From assembly GCF_016097555.1 (NCBI RefSeq), contig NC_054712.1, positions 54,348,213 through 54,412,212 on the forward strand: DNA of 64,000 nt, read 5' to 3'. The notes under the pieces were generated by a model that was not told the origin of the DNA, ran no database searches, and worked only from the letters and a program-made list of their open reading frames with translations. This stretch comes from Gigantopelta aegis. Taxonomy: Eukaryota > Mollusca > Gastropoda > Neomphalida > Peltospiridae. The stretch's first letter is position 1. Each line of letters begins with the position of its first letter. A program made the position numbers and the translations under genes. This document shows positions 34,441-47,400 of the stretch, one piece after another.

Positions 34441-35510
34441 GTACATATTCAAGACAAGCTAATTCCTAATTTTATAGACATGTTTAGCTGCACATTCATC
34501 AAACCATCTTAACACTGAAAAGGTATCCATGATTATGTGCATCAAATTATCTGAATAGTACATATTGTAATTAAGAAATCAAATTGTCTACATCAGTTTA
34601 CGCCATAATTATATTTCTATAGCACTGCTCCTTAAATTTGTAAAATACACTATTCCTGAAAGGGAAAAGAAGTCAGACTACACTAATGAACCAAGCCTAA
34701 AATTAGAAGAAAACATTATTGGTTAATAATTGCGACATTCTCTACATTTACATGTATCAATTACTTCATAAATTAATAATCTTGGTTTCACTCGCCTTAG
34801 TATTTTGGTGAGTGCGATTTTTCACTCGCCTAAGCATTTTGAGGTGTGCGGTTTTTCACCGAAAGGCAATTTCCCCACAACAATGGCATGAGATCTTGCG
34901 TACCACGGTACATGTTCGTAATACATGGTATATACTCGTGACTATGAAAATGGGTTTTACACTAAAACTAACGGTAGCTGCACAGGTACCTTCGCATGAG
35001 CCAGATTGTGGGGGGGGGGGAGGGAGGGGAAGGAGGAGAGAGAAGAGACAAACTTTTGCTATGGCTGAAAACTCAGGACAGTCCCTTTAATTTCCAAACA
35101 GCATACAATTTGTGCACGTAACAAAACGATCAAAGGAAATGTGCAACTATGTTACTAAACTTTTTCGAGACTTCTAAAGACAGTGCCGATTTTGTATCAC
35201 CACAATGCAGACATTGTATCGACTGCAATGCTGATTTCCAGTGAATGTGTGTTACCTTTCTCACACGAGCAATGTAGACTTATTTTCTTCCAATAACAGT
35301 GATAAATTAAAAAAAATATATTCTGATGAATGATTACAGCTTTTGCATGAATGATCCATCATTTAATGATTTATGTTGATATTGCTTTTGCATAACCGAC
35401 AGACGAACGACAAAATATGCGTACACACAAAACTTTGCATTGGAATTGTGATTGCAGTTTAGACAACCTGTCCAGACACTGGAGGACAAAAAAGAGAGAC
35501 CGATTTTTAA
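34441..35510. other. no supported gene
   Basis: A short internal repeat (CACTCGCCT...TTTTTCAC twice) occurs at 34790-34860 and a G run at 35009-35018. Otherwise unremarkable. Confidence 0.4.
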
Positions 35511-35513
35511 AAA

Positions 35514-35800
35514 GTTTTTTGTAATGACACCATTAGATCACATTGACTTATGAATCATTGGCTGTTGGATGTCAAACATTTGGTAATTCTGACAGAGTCT
35601 TACATAGAAAATCTGCTACTTTTTCAATTAGTAGCAAGGGATCTTTTATATGTACTATCCCACAGACAGGATTGCACATACCACGACCTTTGATATACCA
35701 GTTGTGGGGCACTGGCTGGAATAATAAATAGCCCAATGGACTCACGGACCAATCCCAGACTGATCACACATCAGCTTTACCACTGGGTTACGTCCCACTG
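35514..35800 (-). mobile_element. SINE copy (minus strand)
   Basis: It contains GGATCTTTTATATGTACTAT, TTTGATATACCAGTTGTGGG, then GAATAATAAATAGCCCAATG and the tRNA-related end CTTTACCACTGGGTTACGTC. Confidence 0.75.
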
Positions 35801-35861
35801 TCTTTTCCTATTCAAGATAATGAGGACTACACGGAAGCTGCTGGACAAACACAGGAAGGAT

Positions 35862-38084
35862 GGGAAAAGACTGATACCGGAGGAAAAGGAAGGGATTTCA
35901 TTCGCCGGATAGATAACCTCACTGCTGATGTCCTTGAGGCAGGATACCTGGTATTCAAAGACTGATACCGGAGGAAAAGGAAGGGATTTCATTCGCCGGA
36001 TAGATAACCTCACTGCTGATGTTCTTGAAACAGGATACCTGGTATTCAAAGACTGATACCGGAGGAAAAGGAAGGGATTTCATTCGCCGGATAGATAACC
36101 TCACTGCTGATGTCCTTGAGGCAGGATACCTGGTATTCAAAGACTGATACCGGAGGAAAAGGAAGGGATTTCATTCGCCGGATAGATAACCTCACTGCTG
36201 ATGTTCTTGAGGCAGGATACCTGGTATTCAAAGACTGATACCGGAGGAAAAGGAAGGGATTTCATTCGCCGGATAGATAACCTCACTGCTGATGTTCTTG
36301 AGGCAGGATACCTGGTATTCAAAGACTGATACCGGAGGAAAAGGAAGGGATTTCATTCGCCGGATAGATAACCTCACTGCTGATGTTCTTGAAACAGGAT
36401 ACCTGGTATTCAAAGACTGATACCGGAGGAAAAGGAAGGGATTTCATTCGCCGGATAGATAACCTCACTGCTGATGTCCTTGAGGCAGGATACCTGGTAT
36501 TCAAAGACTGATACCGGAGGAAAAGGAAGGGATTTCATTCGCCGGATAGATAACCTCACTGCTGATGTTCTTGAAACAGGATACCTGGTATTCAAAGACT
36601 GATACCGGAGGAAAAGGAAGGGATTTCATTCGCCGGATAGATAACCTCACTGCTGATGTTCTTGAAACAGGATACCTGGTATTCAAAGACTGATACCGGA
36701 GGAAAAGGAAGGGATTTCATTCGCCGGATAGATAACCTCACTGCTGATGTTCTTGAAACAGGATACCTGGTATTCAAAGACTGATACCGGAGGAAAAGGA
36801 AGGGATTTCATTCGCCGGATAGATAACCTCACTGCTGATGTTCTTGAAACAGGATACCTGGTATTCAAAGACTGATACCGGAGGAAAAGGAAGGGATTTC
36901 ATTCGCCGGATAGATAACCTCACTGCTGATGTTCTTGAAACAGGATACCTGGTATTCAAAGACTGATACCGGAGGAAAAGGAAGGGATTTCATTCGCCGG
37001 ATAGATAACCTCACTGCTGATGTTCTTGAAACAGGATACCTGGTATTCAAAGACTGATACCGGAGGAAAAGGAAGGGATTTCATTCGCCGGATAGATAAC
37101 CTCACTGCTGATGTTCTTGAAACAGGATACCTGGTATTCAAAGACTGATACCGGAGGAAAAGGAAGGGATTTCATTCGCCGGATAGATAACCTCACTGCT
37201 GATGTTCTTGAAACAGGATACCTGGTATTCAAAGACTGATACCGGAGGAAAAGGAAGGGATTTCATTCGCCGGATAGATAACCTCACTGCTGATGTTCTT
37301 GAAACAGGATACCTGGTATTCAAAGACTGATACCGGAGGAAAAGGAAGGGATTTCATTCGCCGGATAGATAACCTCACTGCTGATGTTCTTGAAACAGGA
37401 TACCTGGTATTCAAAGACTGATACCGGAGGAAAAGGAAGGGATTTCATTCGCCGGATAGATAACCTCACTGCTGATGTTCTTGAAACAGGATACCTGGTA
37501 TTCAAAGACTGATACCGGAGGAAAAGGAAGGGATTTCATTCGCCGGATAGATAACCTCACTGCTGATGTTCTTGAAACAGGATACCTGGTATTCAAAGAC
37601 TGATACCGGAGGAAAAGGAAGGGATTTCATTCGCCGGATAGATAACCTCACTGCTGATGTCCTTGAGGCAGGATACCTGGTATTCAAAGACTGATACCGG
37701 AGGAAAAAAAGGATTTCAACCGGATAGATAACCTCACTGCTGATGTTCTTGCAGGATACCTGGTATCAAAGAACATTCGCCGGATAGATAACCTCACTGC
37801 TGATGTTCTTGAAACAGGATACCTGGTATTCAAAGACTGATGTAAAGGAAGGATTTCATTTGTAACCTCAATGTCCTTGAGGCAGGATACCTGGTATTCA
37901 AAGACTGATACCGGAGGAAAAGGAAGGGATTTCATTCGCCGGATAGATAACCTCACTGCTGATGTCCTTGAAACAGGATACCTGGTATTCAAAGACTGAT
38001 ACCGGAGGAAAAGGAAGGGATTTCATTCGCCGGATAGATAACCTCACTGCTGATGTCCTTGAGGCAGGATACCTGGTATTCAAA
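35862..38084. repeat. 91-bp satellite array, about 24 units
   Basis: CTGATACCGG recurs exactly every 91 bp from 35871 to 37691 (21 times). A rearranged zone follows at 37700-37890, then two regular units to 38084. Unit landmarks are AGGGATTTCATTCGCCGGAT, AGATAACCTCACTGCTGATG and AGGATACCTGGTATTCAAAG. Two versions exist: TGTCCTTGAGGC mainly at the edges and TGTTCTTGAAAC in the middle block. Since 91 is not a multiple of 3, the 61-codon frames seen in each unit are not evidence of coding. Confidence 0.97.
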
Positions 38085-38116
38085 TAGTGTTTAAAAGACC
38101 GTGCCAACCTGAACAT

Positions 38117-38222
38117 GCCCACTAAGTGTGTTGTAAAAGGTTGTCACGAAGCTGTACTTCTTCACAGTAGGAATGTCAGCACTGGTGTGCACTTTACTTG
38201 TGTGAGACTTTTTACTTTTTGA
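38117..38222 (+). pseudogene. possible THAP-domain start next to the satellite
   Basis: From ATG 38117: MPTKCVVKGCHEAVLLHS, then STGVHFTCV, ending TGA. MPxKCxVxGC followed by a G-xHF is how many THAP domains begin. Too short to be sure. Confidence 0.35.
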
Positions 38223-38246
38223 AATTTAAAACATTTAAAATACCAT

Positions 38247-38318
38247 AAAGTTTGTTTTGTTTAACAACACCACTAAAGCACATTGATTTATTAATCACCG
38301 GCTATTGGATGTCAAAAT
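38247..38318 (-). mobile_element. SINE 3' fragment
   Basis: AAAGTTTGTTTTGTTTAACA, CACCACTAAAGCACATTGAT and CACCGGCTATTGGATGTCAA. Confidence 0.75.
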
Positions 38319-38835
38319 TAAAATATCATAAAGGGAAATATGATTGCAGGGTATATTCACACGAACACATAATTTAATTGTGATCTCAATTCCGTGCAAA
38401 AATAATTTCCTTCAATAGAAAAAGACCACATGATTAACCCAAATACTATGTCACTGTTTACATATACAACAAAAATTTAAACTACATTCAGTTTTTCATG
38501 TATGATGGAGGTTTAATTTAAAATGTAAGAATATTGCCTATTCACTTGTATGTCAGCTAATAATTTGTGAACAAAAAGGTTTAATCTTTATTATTAAATA
38601 GTAAATGTTTTATAAATTTGAAATCCTGGATCAAACAATACAAATTATAATAATCATCCATGTAAAATTAAATATGATTTTTAAGAATTAAACTAAACAA
38701 ATATAGTGTGAAACCACTTTAAATTAATTCTAATTGAGAAAAAAATATTCAGACCTCTCTAGGTATGCATATATTTTTAATCATTCACATTTTCCTCTTC
38801 TTTTGTTTTCAATCCCATGCTCACATCCCTGTATA
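38319..38835. other. AT-rich, no recognised feature
   Basis: No open frame or repeat structure of note. Confidence 0.45.
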
Positions 38836-38839
38836 GATC

Positions 38840-39692
38840 TACAATTCACCAGTTTGACCCAGTGAGATGCTATTAGGTAAACTGCTATCTTCAATTCACC
38901 AGTTTGACCAAAATAAAGTTTGTTTTATTTAACGACGCCACTAGAGCACATTGATTTTTTATCTTATCATCGGCTATTGGATGTCAAACATATGGTCATT
39001 CTAACACTGGGTTTTTTAGAGGAAACCCGGTCGCCACATAGGCTACTCTTTTATGACAGGCAGCAAGGGATCTTTTATTTGCGCTTCCCACAGGCAGGAT
39101 AGCACAAACCATAGCCTTTGCTGAACCAGTTATGGATCACTGGTCGGTGCAAGTGGCTTACACCTACCCATTGAGCCTTGCGGAGCACTTACTCAGGGTT
39201 TGGAGTCGGTATCTGGATTAAACCTCGACTGGGATCCAAACCCAGTACCTACCAGCCTGTAGACCGATGGCCTAACCACGACGCCACTGAGGCCGTTCTA
39301 GTTTGACCAAGTGAGATGCAATTAGGTAAACTGCTATCTACAATTCACCAGAGTTTGACCCAGTGAGATGCTATTAGGTAAACTGCTATCTACAATTCAC
39401 CAGAGTTTGACCCAGTGAGATGCTATTAGATAGACTGCTATCAACAATTTACCAGAGTTTGACCCAGTGAGATGCTATTAGATAGACTGCTATCTACAAT
39501 TCACCTGAGTTTGACCCAGTGAGATACTATTAGGTAAACTTCTATCTTCAATTTACCAGAGTTTGACCCAGTGAGATACTATTAGGTAGACTGCTATATA
39601 CAATTCACCAGTTTGAACCCATGATATGTTATTAGGTAAACTTCTATCTTCAATTCAGCAGAGTTTGACCCAGTGAGATGCTATTAGATAAT
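38840..39692. repeat. ~52-bp tandem array (about 9 copies) interrupted by a SINE
   Basis: The unit includes GTTTGACCCAGTGAGATGCT, ATTAGGTAAACTGCTATCTA and CAATTCACCAGA. One to two units lie left of the SINE (38840-38911) and about seven right of it (39300-39692). Confidence 0.9.
38912..39299 (-). mobile_element. SINE with 11-bp target duplication
   Basis: AGTTTGACCAA flanks it on both sides (38901-38911 and 39300-39310), perfectly. On the minus strand the head reads GTGGTTAGGCCATCGGTCTA (box A-like) and GGTTTGGATCCCAG (box B-like). The tail is GTCGTTAAATAAAACAAACT. Confidence 0.92.
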
Positions 39693-41321
39693 AACATTTA
39701 ATCAAGTGTACACAAAAATGTAATCAAATGCGTTGAAGGAATGATTTCCAAACAGACTCATCTGTGTTTCATATGCATGCACTGTTTTGAATCAATCCCA
39801 GAACATACTGCAAAACACTTTGTGGTATTGGTTTCAAAAGCCACATGATGCAGTTGGATTTGGAATCAATCTCAAAAATAAAATATTCTACGACTGTTAA
39901 TGGACAAAAATAAATAAATGTTTTCCTTTTAAATAAACTTACCTATCAGGGCTTACCCTGTCCTTTGCTAAATTAGTCAATTGCTAATTTTTATACAAAA
40001 TAGCTACAACATTTATTTTTTAAATAACCACATTTTAATAATTTTTAAGGAAATACTCCACATAACAAAAAATTGGCTTAACCAAAATTTGCGTCAGTGT
40101 GAGCACTGCCTTTGTTTGAACATTTTACTCTAGGTCTTTGTTGACTTTAGTGGATGTTATGACAAAAATATAGATGGTCCATTACAAAACATATATTCCA
40201 TTCACTCTTCCACTCAATTTTTTTTTTTTTAAAAGGTATAAATAGCTTTTATTTGGGTAGAACACCGGGTTTGACAAACCCACTAACCCTCGGTCCCGGA
40301 TGGTAAAGTTTTGGTCTGGGCTAGAGGAAATTATCAGCTGTAATACTATAATACATAGGGCACTAGCCAAAGCTTCTGTGAGGAATAGTGACTTTCTTAA
40401 ACATTTGTTGAACACCATAGAACATATAGTTTACATGGCAGAGAACATTTTGTTTTAAAAATTTTGATCAGAAACATTTGATACCATTTTGAATTCAAAA
40501 GGATTAGCAACTTGAAGTTAAATTTACAGAAATGGGTACAGTGAACTTTGAAACTTGCATAGTAAATCCAACATGATGCTGAACAAAATGTTCCCTGCAT
40601 GGATTATCACGATGGCTTCAGGATATTTTGCAAAGCAAATGGAATGAATATGGAATCACTTAAGCTTGATATCACTGGGTATACACACAGTACATTAGGG
40701 TTAAAATATTGCTTTTCATGTCATAGATGTTATAAAAACTTTGAACAACTCATATAAACTGTATACAATGATGTATGGGGCAAGTTAGATATAACCATGC
40801 TAAAGTTATAATAATACTGGATATAAATATGACCCAGTCATACAATGGTACTAATACGCCTTAAATCATACTGTGGATATAAATATGATCTTAATGAAAA
40901 ATAACATAAGTAATACATTGTTGATAAATAAGAACTGGCGATATATTGGAAATAAATATGACTTTGTCATATTTTCGGGGTAAAAATTTCCATTAAAAAT
41001 AAATATTCATGACTCAAATCAAATATATATATACACTGGATATACATAGTGTATAAACATGACTTGGACATACACTGACTAAACAGTGTGAATAAACATG
41101 ACCAGGTAATACCCTGAATATAAACTTGATCCCGTTAGATATAAACTTGATGTAACATTAACAAAAAAAGAGAGAACAAAAACAAAAAACAGCTCACAAA
41201 AGAAAAATAATAATAATAATAATAACTGTGGATAATTATTTGGCTCACGAAGTTACCAGATTCTCCAGACGTCCCATCTGCTTGTCTTTCTATCTCTGCT
41301 GATTTCTAGCTGCATGTTCCG
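39693..41321 (-). other. probable 3' UTR and downstream flank of the phosphoesterase gene
   Basis: No coding signal. 40213-40420 carries a dispersed repeat (ACCCTCGGTCCCGG, then AATACTATAATACATAGGGC, then AGCTTCTGTGAGG) related to 46396-46620. A minus-strand AATAAA lies at about 40246. The true transcript end cannot be placed from sequence alone. Confidence 0.4.
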
Positions 41322-41438
41322 CTAGCTGTCCGGTTCACTGTTCATGCTGTCTGTACTTCCACTGGCAAACTCTTCACTCATTACACAGAGCTGTTCAGAG
41401 TTGAACGATGGCTTTAAAGCCAACATTATTTGCCTTTT
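41322..41438 (-). CDS. phosphoesterase terminal exon
   Basis: 117 nt: KRQIMLALKPSFNSEQLCVM, then a Ser/Glu-rich tail and TAG at 41324-41322. Confidence 0.87.
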   Translation of the reverse strand, partial: KRQIMLALKPSFNSEQLCVMSEEFASGSTDSMNSEPDS

Positions 41439-44400
41439 CTGACAAAAAAACAAAACAAAACCCAAAAATATAAATCTACTTATTTGTTGCACAGATCTTT
41501 ACATTGTAACTTTCAAAGTGTTGAATTTTTATGCTGATGTTACACATTTACCTTAGTTTCACACCCAATAGCTGATGTATTTTTTTTTTATGGGGCTGGG
41601 GTGTCGTTAAACAGTCATTCAAATATTCAGTAATATCTGACATTGATGTTGGCTGCATTTGGTCTCATATGTGACCTTTTAAAAAAATATGGTACTCCCT
41701 AGTGCTCAAGCCAAAGTTGATCTGCAGGGATCAAACTACGGGGTGAAATGGTTGCGCTATATCATTGAATTTCACCGGTTTAAGGACGTGGGAGAAATCC
41801 ACTTGGCACTGAAATGCAGATTTCCTACTGTGCATCTTACAGGGATGTGAAAAAAACACCACAGGGACTTACCTCCTCATTAATAATAAAGATTCTCCCA
41901 TCCACTTTGGGGCAGAGAAAACTCATTTCGTTTTCTGCTGCATGGATACTGTTCTGTCGAACCAGAGGCCAAGGCTTCTTGTTCTTCAAACCCGCTCGCA
42001 GGACAATGATATCTTTCCTTAAAAACAAACACAAAAACATAATATTTTTTACAAATTACATTTTGAAATACTAACAAGCATCATGAGAGTACTGCTAAAG
42101 CAATACATGTTTCCTACCGAACCCAAATGTTTTTATTATCTCCTACATTCAAGGGCCATATTTCTGTGAAAAGTGGGTAAATCACTATAAAAGTTAAAAC
42201 TTGATCAGTGACATGATAAAGGTATATACAAAATTTAATCTCAATATCTTCAGGCATTGCAAAACAAGTCTGGAAAACAAACTTTTATATCTCCTAAGTT
42301 CAAGGGCCATAACTCCATAGAAAACAGGTAAATTACCATATGCACTTTCCCCCAAACAGGACATCGCATACCACAGCCTTTGATATACCACTGGCTGGGA
42401 TGAGAAAAACCCCCACCTAAAAACAATCATTATAGGTTTGGTATACAAACAAAAACATCTATAGTCCTTCGTATCTGGAAACGTTTTTTTTACTGTAGTA
42501 CATACTACAAATTATTTATTGCTGAGTAAATTGGTTTCAAAACTGCACACACTTTTATTCATTTATCATTGAGGATGGTGGAAGGACTATAGCATTCTGT
42601 TTCATCATACAATACGACCATGTTCAAAAGTCGTCATTATTTTATTTCTGGACCCATGATTATAAAACTTCCAGAGTTTAGTTTTATAGAATCCAGACTC
42701 AATCTTTAATGACGTCATACCTATACAATTTGAATGGCTTTGTCATGACATTAAAGTCTTAGACTCTATAGAATCTTAAGTCTAAACTCTAAGGGCCGAA
42801 TTTACGAAGCCTCTCTCTTAAACACAGGTGTTTAAGCATTGTAAATCCATGTAGTTACAAGTGTAAAACAGGCTTTGTAAATTCGGCCATAAAAGTTTTG
42901 CAAGCACCAGGCATGGACTATTATTAATGTGACTTGGTGTGGGAAACCTGATGTCATGTACTGTTATAATATTATAACGTTCTTACCGAGACAGAGAGAT
43001 GAGACTCTGGCGGTGCCCTGACTTGCAGGGGAGTTGACCAAGATGTATCTGAACTGATTCAAAATGGTTCTGAACTGTGGTACTCAGTGCCTGGCATTGC
43101 TCGGAACTCACCTAGACAAATGAAAAAGCAAATGATATAGAGTTTTTTTACTTCTTCTTCTGCGTTCAAGCTATAGTTGATCATGCTTTAGAGATTTGGA
43201 GTCCGGTTGTGGTGATAAAAAACACTGTCTCTGTCAAGTCTTCTTTAGAACCCCAAAGCTTGACAGCCAGTGTTGCTCCATTCGGCCAGTGCTTTATCCT
43301 GGCTTCATCGTAGAGGGGGCAGAATTGCAGGATGTACTCTGGGGACTGTGGTCCTGTTTGACATGGACATTAGAGTTTCTTTACAAATCACCAAATTATT
43401 CTTCCGCTTGTGCTTGTTGAATGTCCCATGTCAGACAATCGAACAAAAATAGGGTGAACATAACAGCCAACATACTATTACCTGAAAATATTACTACTTT
43501 GAAATTGTGCTTAAAGTGATTGTCTTTAACCAGCTACAAATCTCAGAAAAAAAACTTTGGAAGAACAATTACAGTCAACATTTTCCCACACAATCGATTT
43601 TGGATTTTTATAATTGATCATCACATTGGTGGAGCCAAACTGATCAATTTTAGATAATAATAATTGATCACTGGAATATCACTGGCCAGGCATTGAAATA
43701 AGCTTTGTGTTTGGTAACCCATTTACAGGTTACCACAAAATATAGCCTAGTAACCTATAGGTTACCATAACTATATGAAAGTTAGGATTGAATTCCTGTT
43801 ACTACTACTTTTAACATGGACATTCTGAAATTGTGTCTGTGTGCGCCAACATTGGTACGAGAAACGAAATTCGGAAGTAAATTGATCTAGTGGGCGCTGC
43901 TTAAACGTGGATTACCGAGATTGCTTGCAATTGCACAAGTGCGCACGAACACCAGTGCAATTTCTTACTTGAAAATAAATTCATCTAGTGGACGTTGTTT
44001 AAATGTGGAATGACTATTATTGCTTGCAATTGCAAAAGTGCGCATGAACATAGATGCAAATTCCTTACAAGAAAATGAAATGCAGAAGTCCGGAATGCAC
44101 TGCCTGGTTTACGTTCGGAAACGAAACTACCGTTACGTTGAAATTTTTTTCGAGAATGAAACACCATTTGACTTTTCTTACAAGTGGTAACCTCCCGGTA
44201 ACCTGAACGACCGTTCTCCACTTATTTCGATGCCTGACTGGCCTTGGAACTTATTGCCCTATATGGGCAAGGCTCGACTGCAAAGTATTCCATTTTGATT
44301 GTCATTTGGTTAAAAGTGCCAGCGAGGTTGACTTACTGCTAAAGAGAACCTAGAGCTACATTGCTGTCCCGAGATTAATGTGACCGACATTTGTCAGAGG

Positions 44401-47400
44401 TGGTGATCAGGATGGACGTGCCTGAACAGTATGTGGATATAGGTATGTAAATAGTTTTGGATGTTTGGAATGTGTGTCTGGGCTCGAAATAGGAAGTAAA
44501 ATATGGCTTTTCTGTTGTTATTTTTTACAAACAGCAGTCTGAAAAAACACACACATTTATGTCCTGTTTAGAAAAAAATATGGCCTGCTGGAAGACAGCA
44601 TGAGGTGAGGGTTTGAGACAGTGTGTGAAAAATTGGGACATCCGAGATGTTTTAGAGCATTGTGGAATTAAAATACAACACAACCACAAGGTGAGTAGTA
44701 GATGAGATAATTGTACTTATAAGATAAAAGATAAAAAGATAAAAACTTTATTGCATATAAACATTCCACATACGGAACTGGATGCAAAACATATGCATAA
44801 ACAAGAAACAAACAAAATGACTAAATAAGGACTTATTATGGGCAATACATGTATAATCGTGAACAAATTTGCATACCGCACCAACACAAACTGGGTAATG
44901 ATCAACATCAAAAGAAAAATTGAAGATAAATAAAAACAGTGTAAAGAACTGTGCAAAAATACAAATACAAATATCACAGATAGATACTGACTTTTACTCT
45001 AAACTTCAATTTGTGCTGTATTGGCCATTCTCAAAGAGAATGTTACACCCCTGCACCACGGTGAGGTTACAGCACGTGCATGGGTTTTGAGTTATGAAAA
45101 ACTTTTCAATAAACCTGTTACTCACCACAATCTCACTGTCACTCAAAGCTCCATAACCATCTTTTCCAAAGTACATGTATTCCTTTGTACACAAGGTATA
45201 CTCCTACAAAGCAAGAGAGTCTTTTGACAAATATATATTATGCCGTAGCTAATGAGATTAAGAATAAATTGCTCCCCCCAAATATAGCAAAACAACTATA
45301 TTAAATTTGTAATCATACACCTTCACACACACAATACATAAAAAAAACCCCTACTCTGGAAAATTGGTTTTAAATATTATATCTAGTCTCCCAAATAAAA
45401 GAATTGATTTCTATTTTCAATACTTATACTTTTTCAGCACATTCTGTCCCGGCACTGAAAGTTTCCGTTCAGTGTAATACATGTATATGTTTTCAAGGTT
45501 CATACACTTTATCATCAACAACTTTAAAAGGTATTTTCCAATTCCATGACGCATAAAGAACCCTAAATGAGTCACAATTTAATTCGATTAGGTTTTACCA
45601 ATTATCATAAATACTAAACAGTATTAAAACATTGAAAGTAACAGTAAATAACCATAATGGCGCTAGTGCAAGAAATAAAATAATGATCGTTAAAAATAAA
45701 TAAAAATTAAATATATATTTAGGGGCTTGGGAGTGAGGGTAGAAATTAAGAATTTGCATAATTTATCTAGAATTCGCTTAAAAAGTTTTCATTAACCCCC
45801 CCCCCCCCCCCCCCCCCCATCATCCTAAGTGCAGTGTACATACAGATAAATAGGTTATTTTTAATACAAGTGGAAATCACATACCCGGTCTAACACCATA
45901 TAATGTCCTTGAACTTTGACCAATTCTGGATCAATCCGCTGACCGGGTGGCAGGCTGGGATCAAAACCAAACACCACTCCCGCAATTTGTGGAAATCGGC
46001 CTTCCAGTACCGGATACTGAGATACACCATTCTCTAACGCTTTCAATAGTTTATCACCTGAAGTAGATAAGAAGAATGCTAATCTTTATTTGATAAAAAT
46101 AGTCAAACCTGATTTAACCCACGTATAAAGCAGTTACCCATTAATAACAGGCTGTATAAATACCATGTAAGATGCCATTTTATCACATAATAAATAAAAT
46201 AACACAATGTGATATTATTATTCAGACCACATGGTTTCAAAATTTATTAACTTTGCAAATTAGATGCAAATTAATGAAGTCATTTATCATTAATCACCCA
46301 CGGAAATTCCAAGTTAAAAATGAAATGTAAATGCAAACAACTGGATCTGGAATTATATTTAACAAATTAATATTTTCAAAGGATATTCTTTCTTTCAGCA
46401 CCTTCACAATGTTCGACAACTCCACTAGCCCTCGGTCCCGGCTAGTGAATGTTTGGTCTGTGCTAGTGGAAATTATCAGCTGTATTACTATAATACATAG
46501 GACACTAGTCGGAAGCTTCTGTGAGGGATAGTGGAAATTGTCAGCTGTATTACTATAATACATAGGACACTAGTCGGAAGCTTCTGTGAGGGTTCATGAC
46601 TTTCTCAAACATTTGTCGAACACTGCTTCATAACTGTATAACTTCAAAGAACAATGACAATATATACATGAGTAATCTGTTCTCATATTTAATACACAGA
46701 ATACAACTGCCTTTGACTTAGTGTAGCCAGATCTGCAAATAAATGATAGAAAGCTGAAATTGTCTACTGAATAAAAAATTATGAAATTAAACGGTCATAA
46801 AAACTTATTAAATGAAAAGCTGACCTGTAACTTTGATAACAATAAGTGGATCGACCATGGGTAAGATGGTGAGTAGATCTCGTATAGTAAATCTGCCTCT
46901 AGGGTGGACTCTGTCCGAGCGGAATGTCCCCGAGTTGAGGATAGCCACATCGGCCTTGGTGGCAGTCAGCATGATGTCAGTGACGAAGTTACCTGCAATA
47001 CAGCAACACAACTCAAACAGTGATGAAATAAACATCAAGTCTGCAATACCATGTTTAATGTTTTTGGTTTAAGTGGTTGTTTGGCTGATCACAAAATATG
47101 AACTGAAGTTCAATTTAGTAAATATATTTTTTAAGTAATTTGCCAATAAGATAATCACAAAGCTAACTTACTCTTCCGAGCGGAATGTCCCCGAGTTATT
47201 GAATCGGCCTTATATCAGCATTTATATATATTACCTATATATATATGATATATCAATATATGTATAATATATATATGTTTGGCTGATACAATATATAACT
47301 ATATTATATATATAATATATATATATCATTTGCTAAACTGGTTTTATTGAACAAACACTTATGAATTTAAAAAAAATTCTCATGCAAGCATTTAAAATAA

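Noticed and set aside
35862..38084. CRISPR-like array
   Set aside because: Repeats are contiguous 91-bp units with no unique spacers, no cas genes, and the genome is eukaryotic.
35777..38122. Repeated 61-codon minus-strand frames in the satellite
   Set aside because: The period is 91 bp, not a multiple of 3, and each frame is the same repeat unit re-read; there is no coding evidence.
43985..44221. 78-codon minus-strand frame
   Set aside because: Lies within the MITE at 43687-44236, with no family resemblance.
44717..44977. Membrane-protein-like minus-strand frame
   Set aside because: Hydrophobicity follows from AT-rich intron sequence; no splice support or family match.
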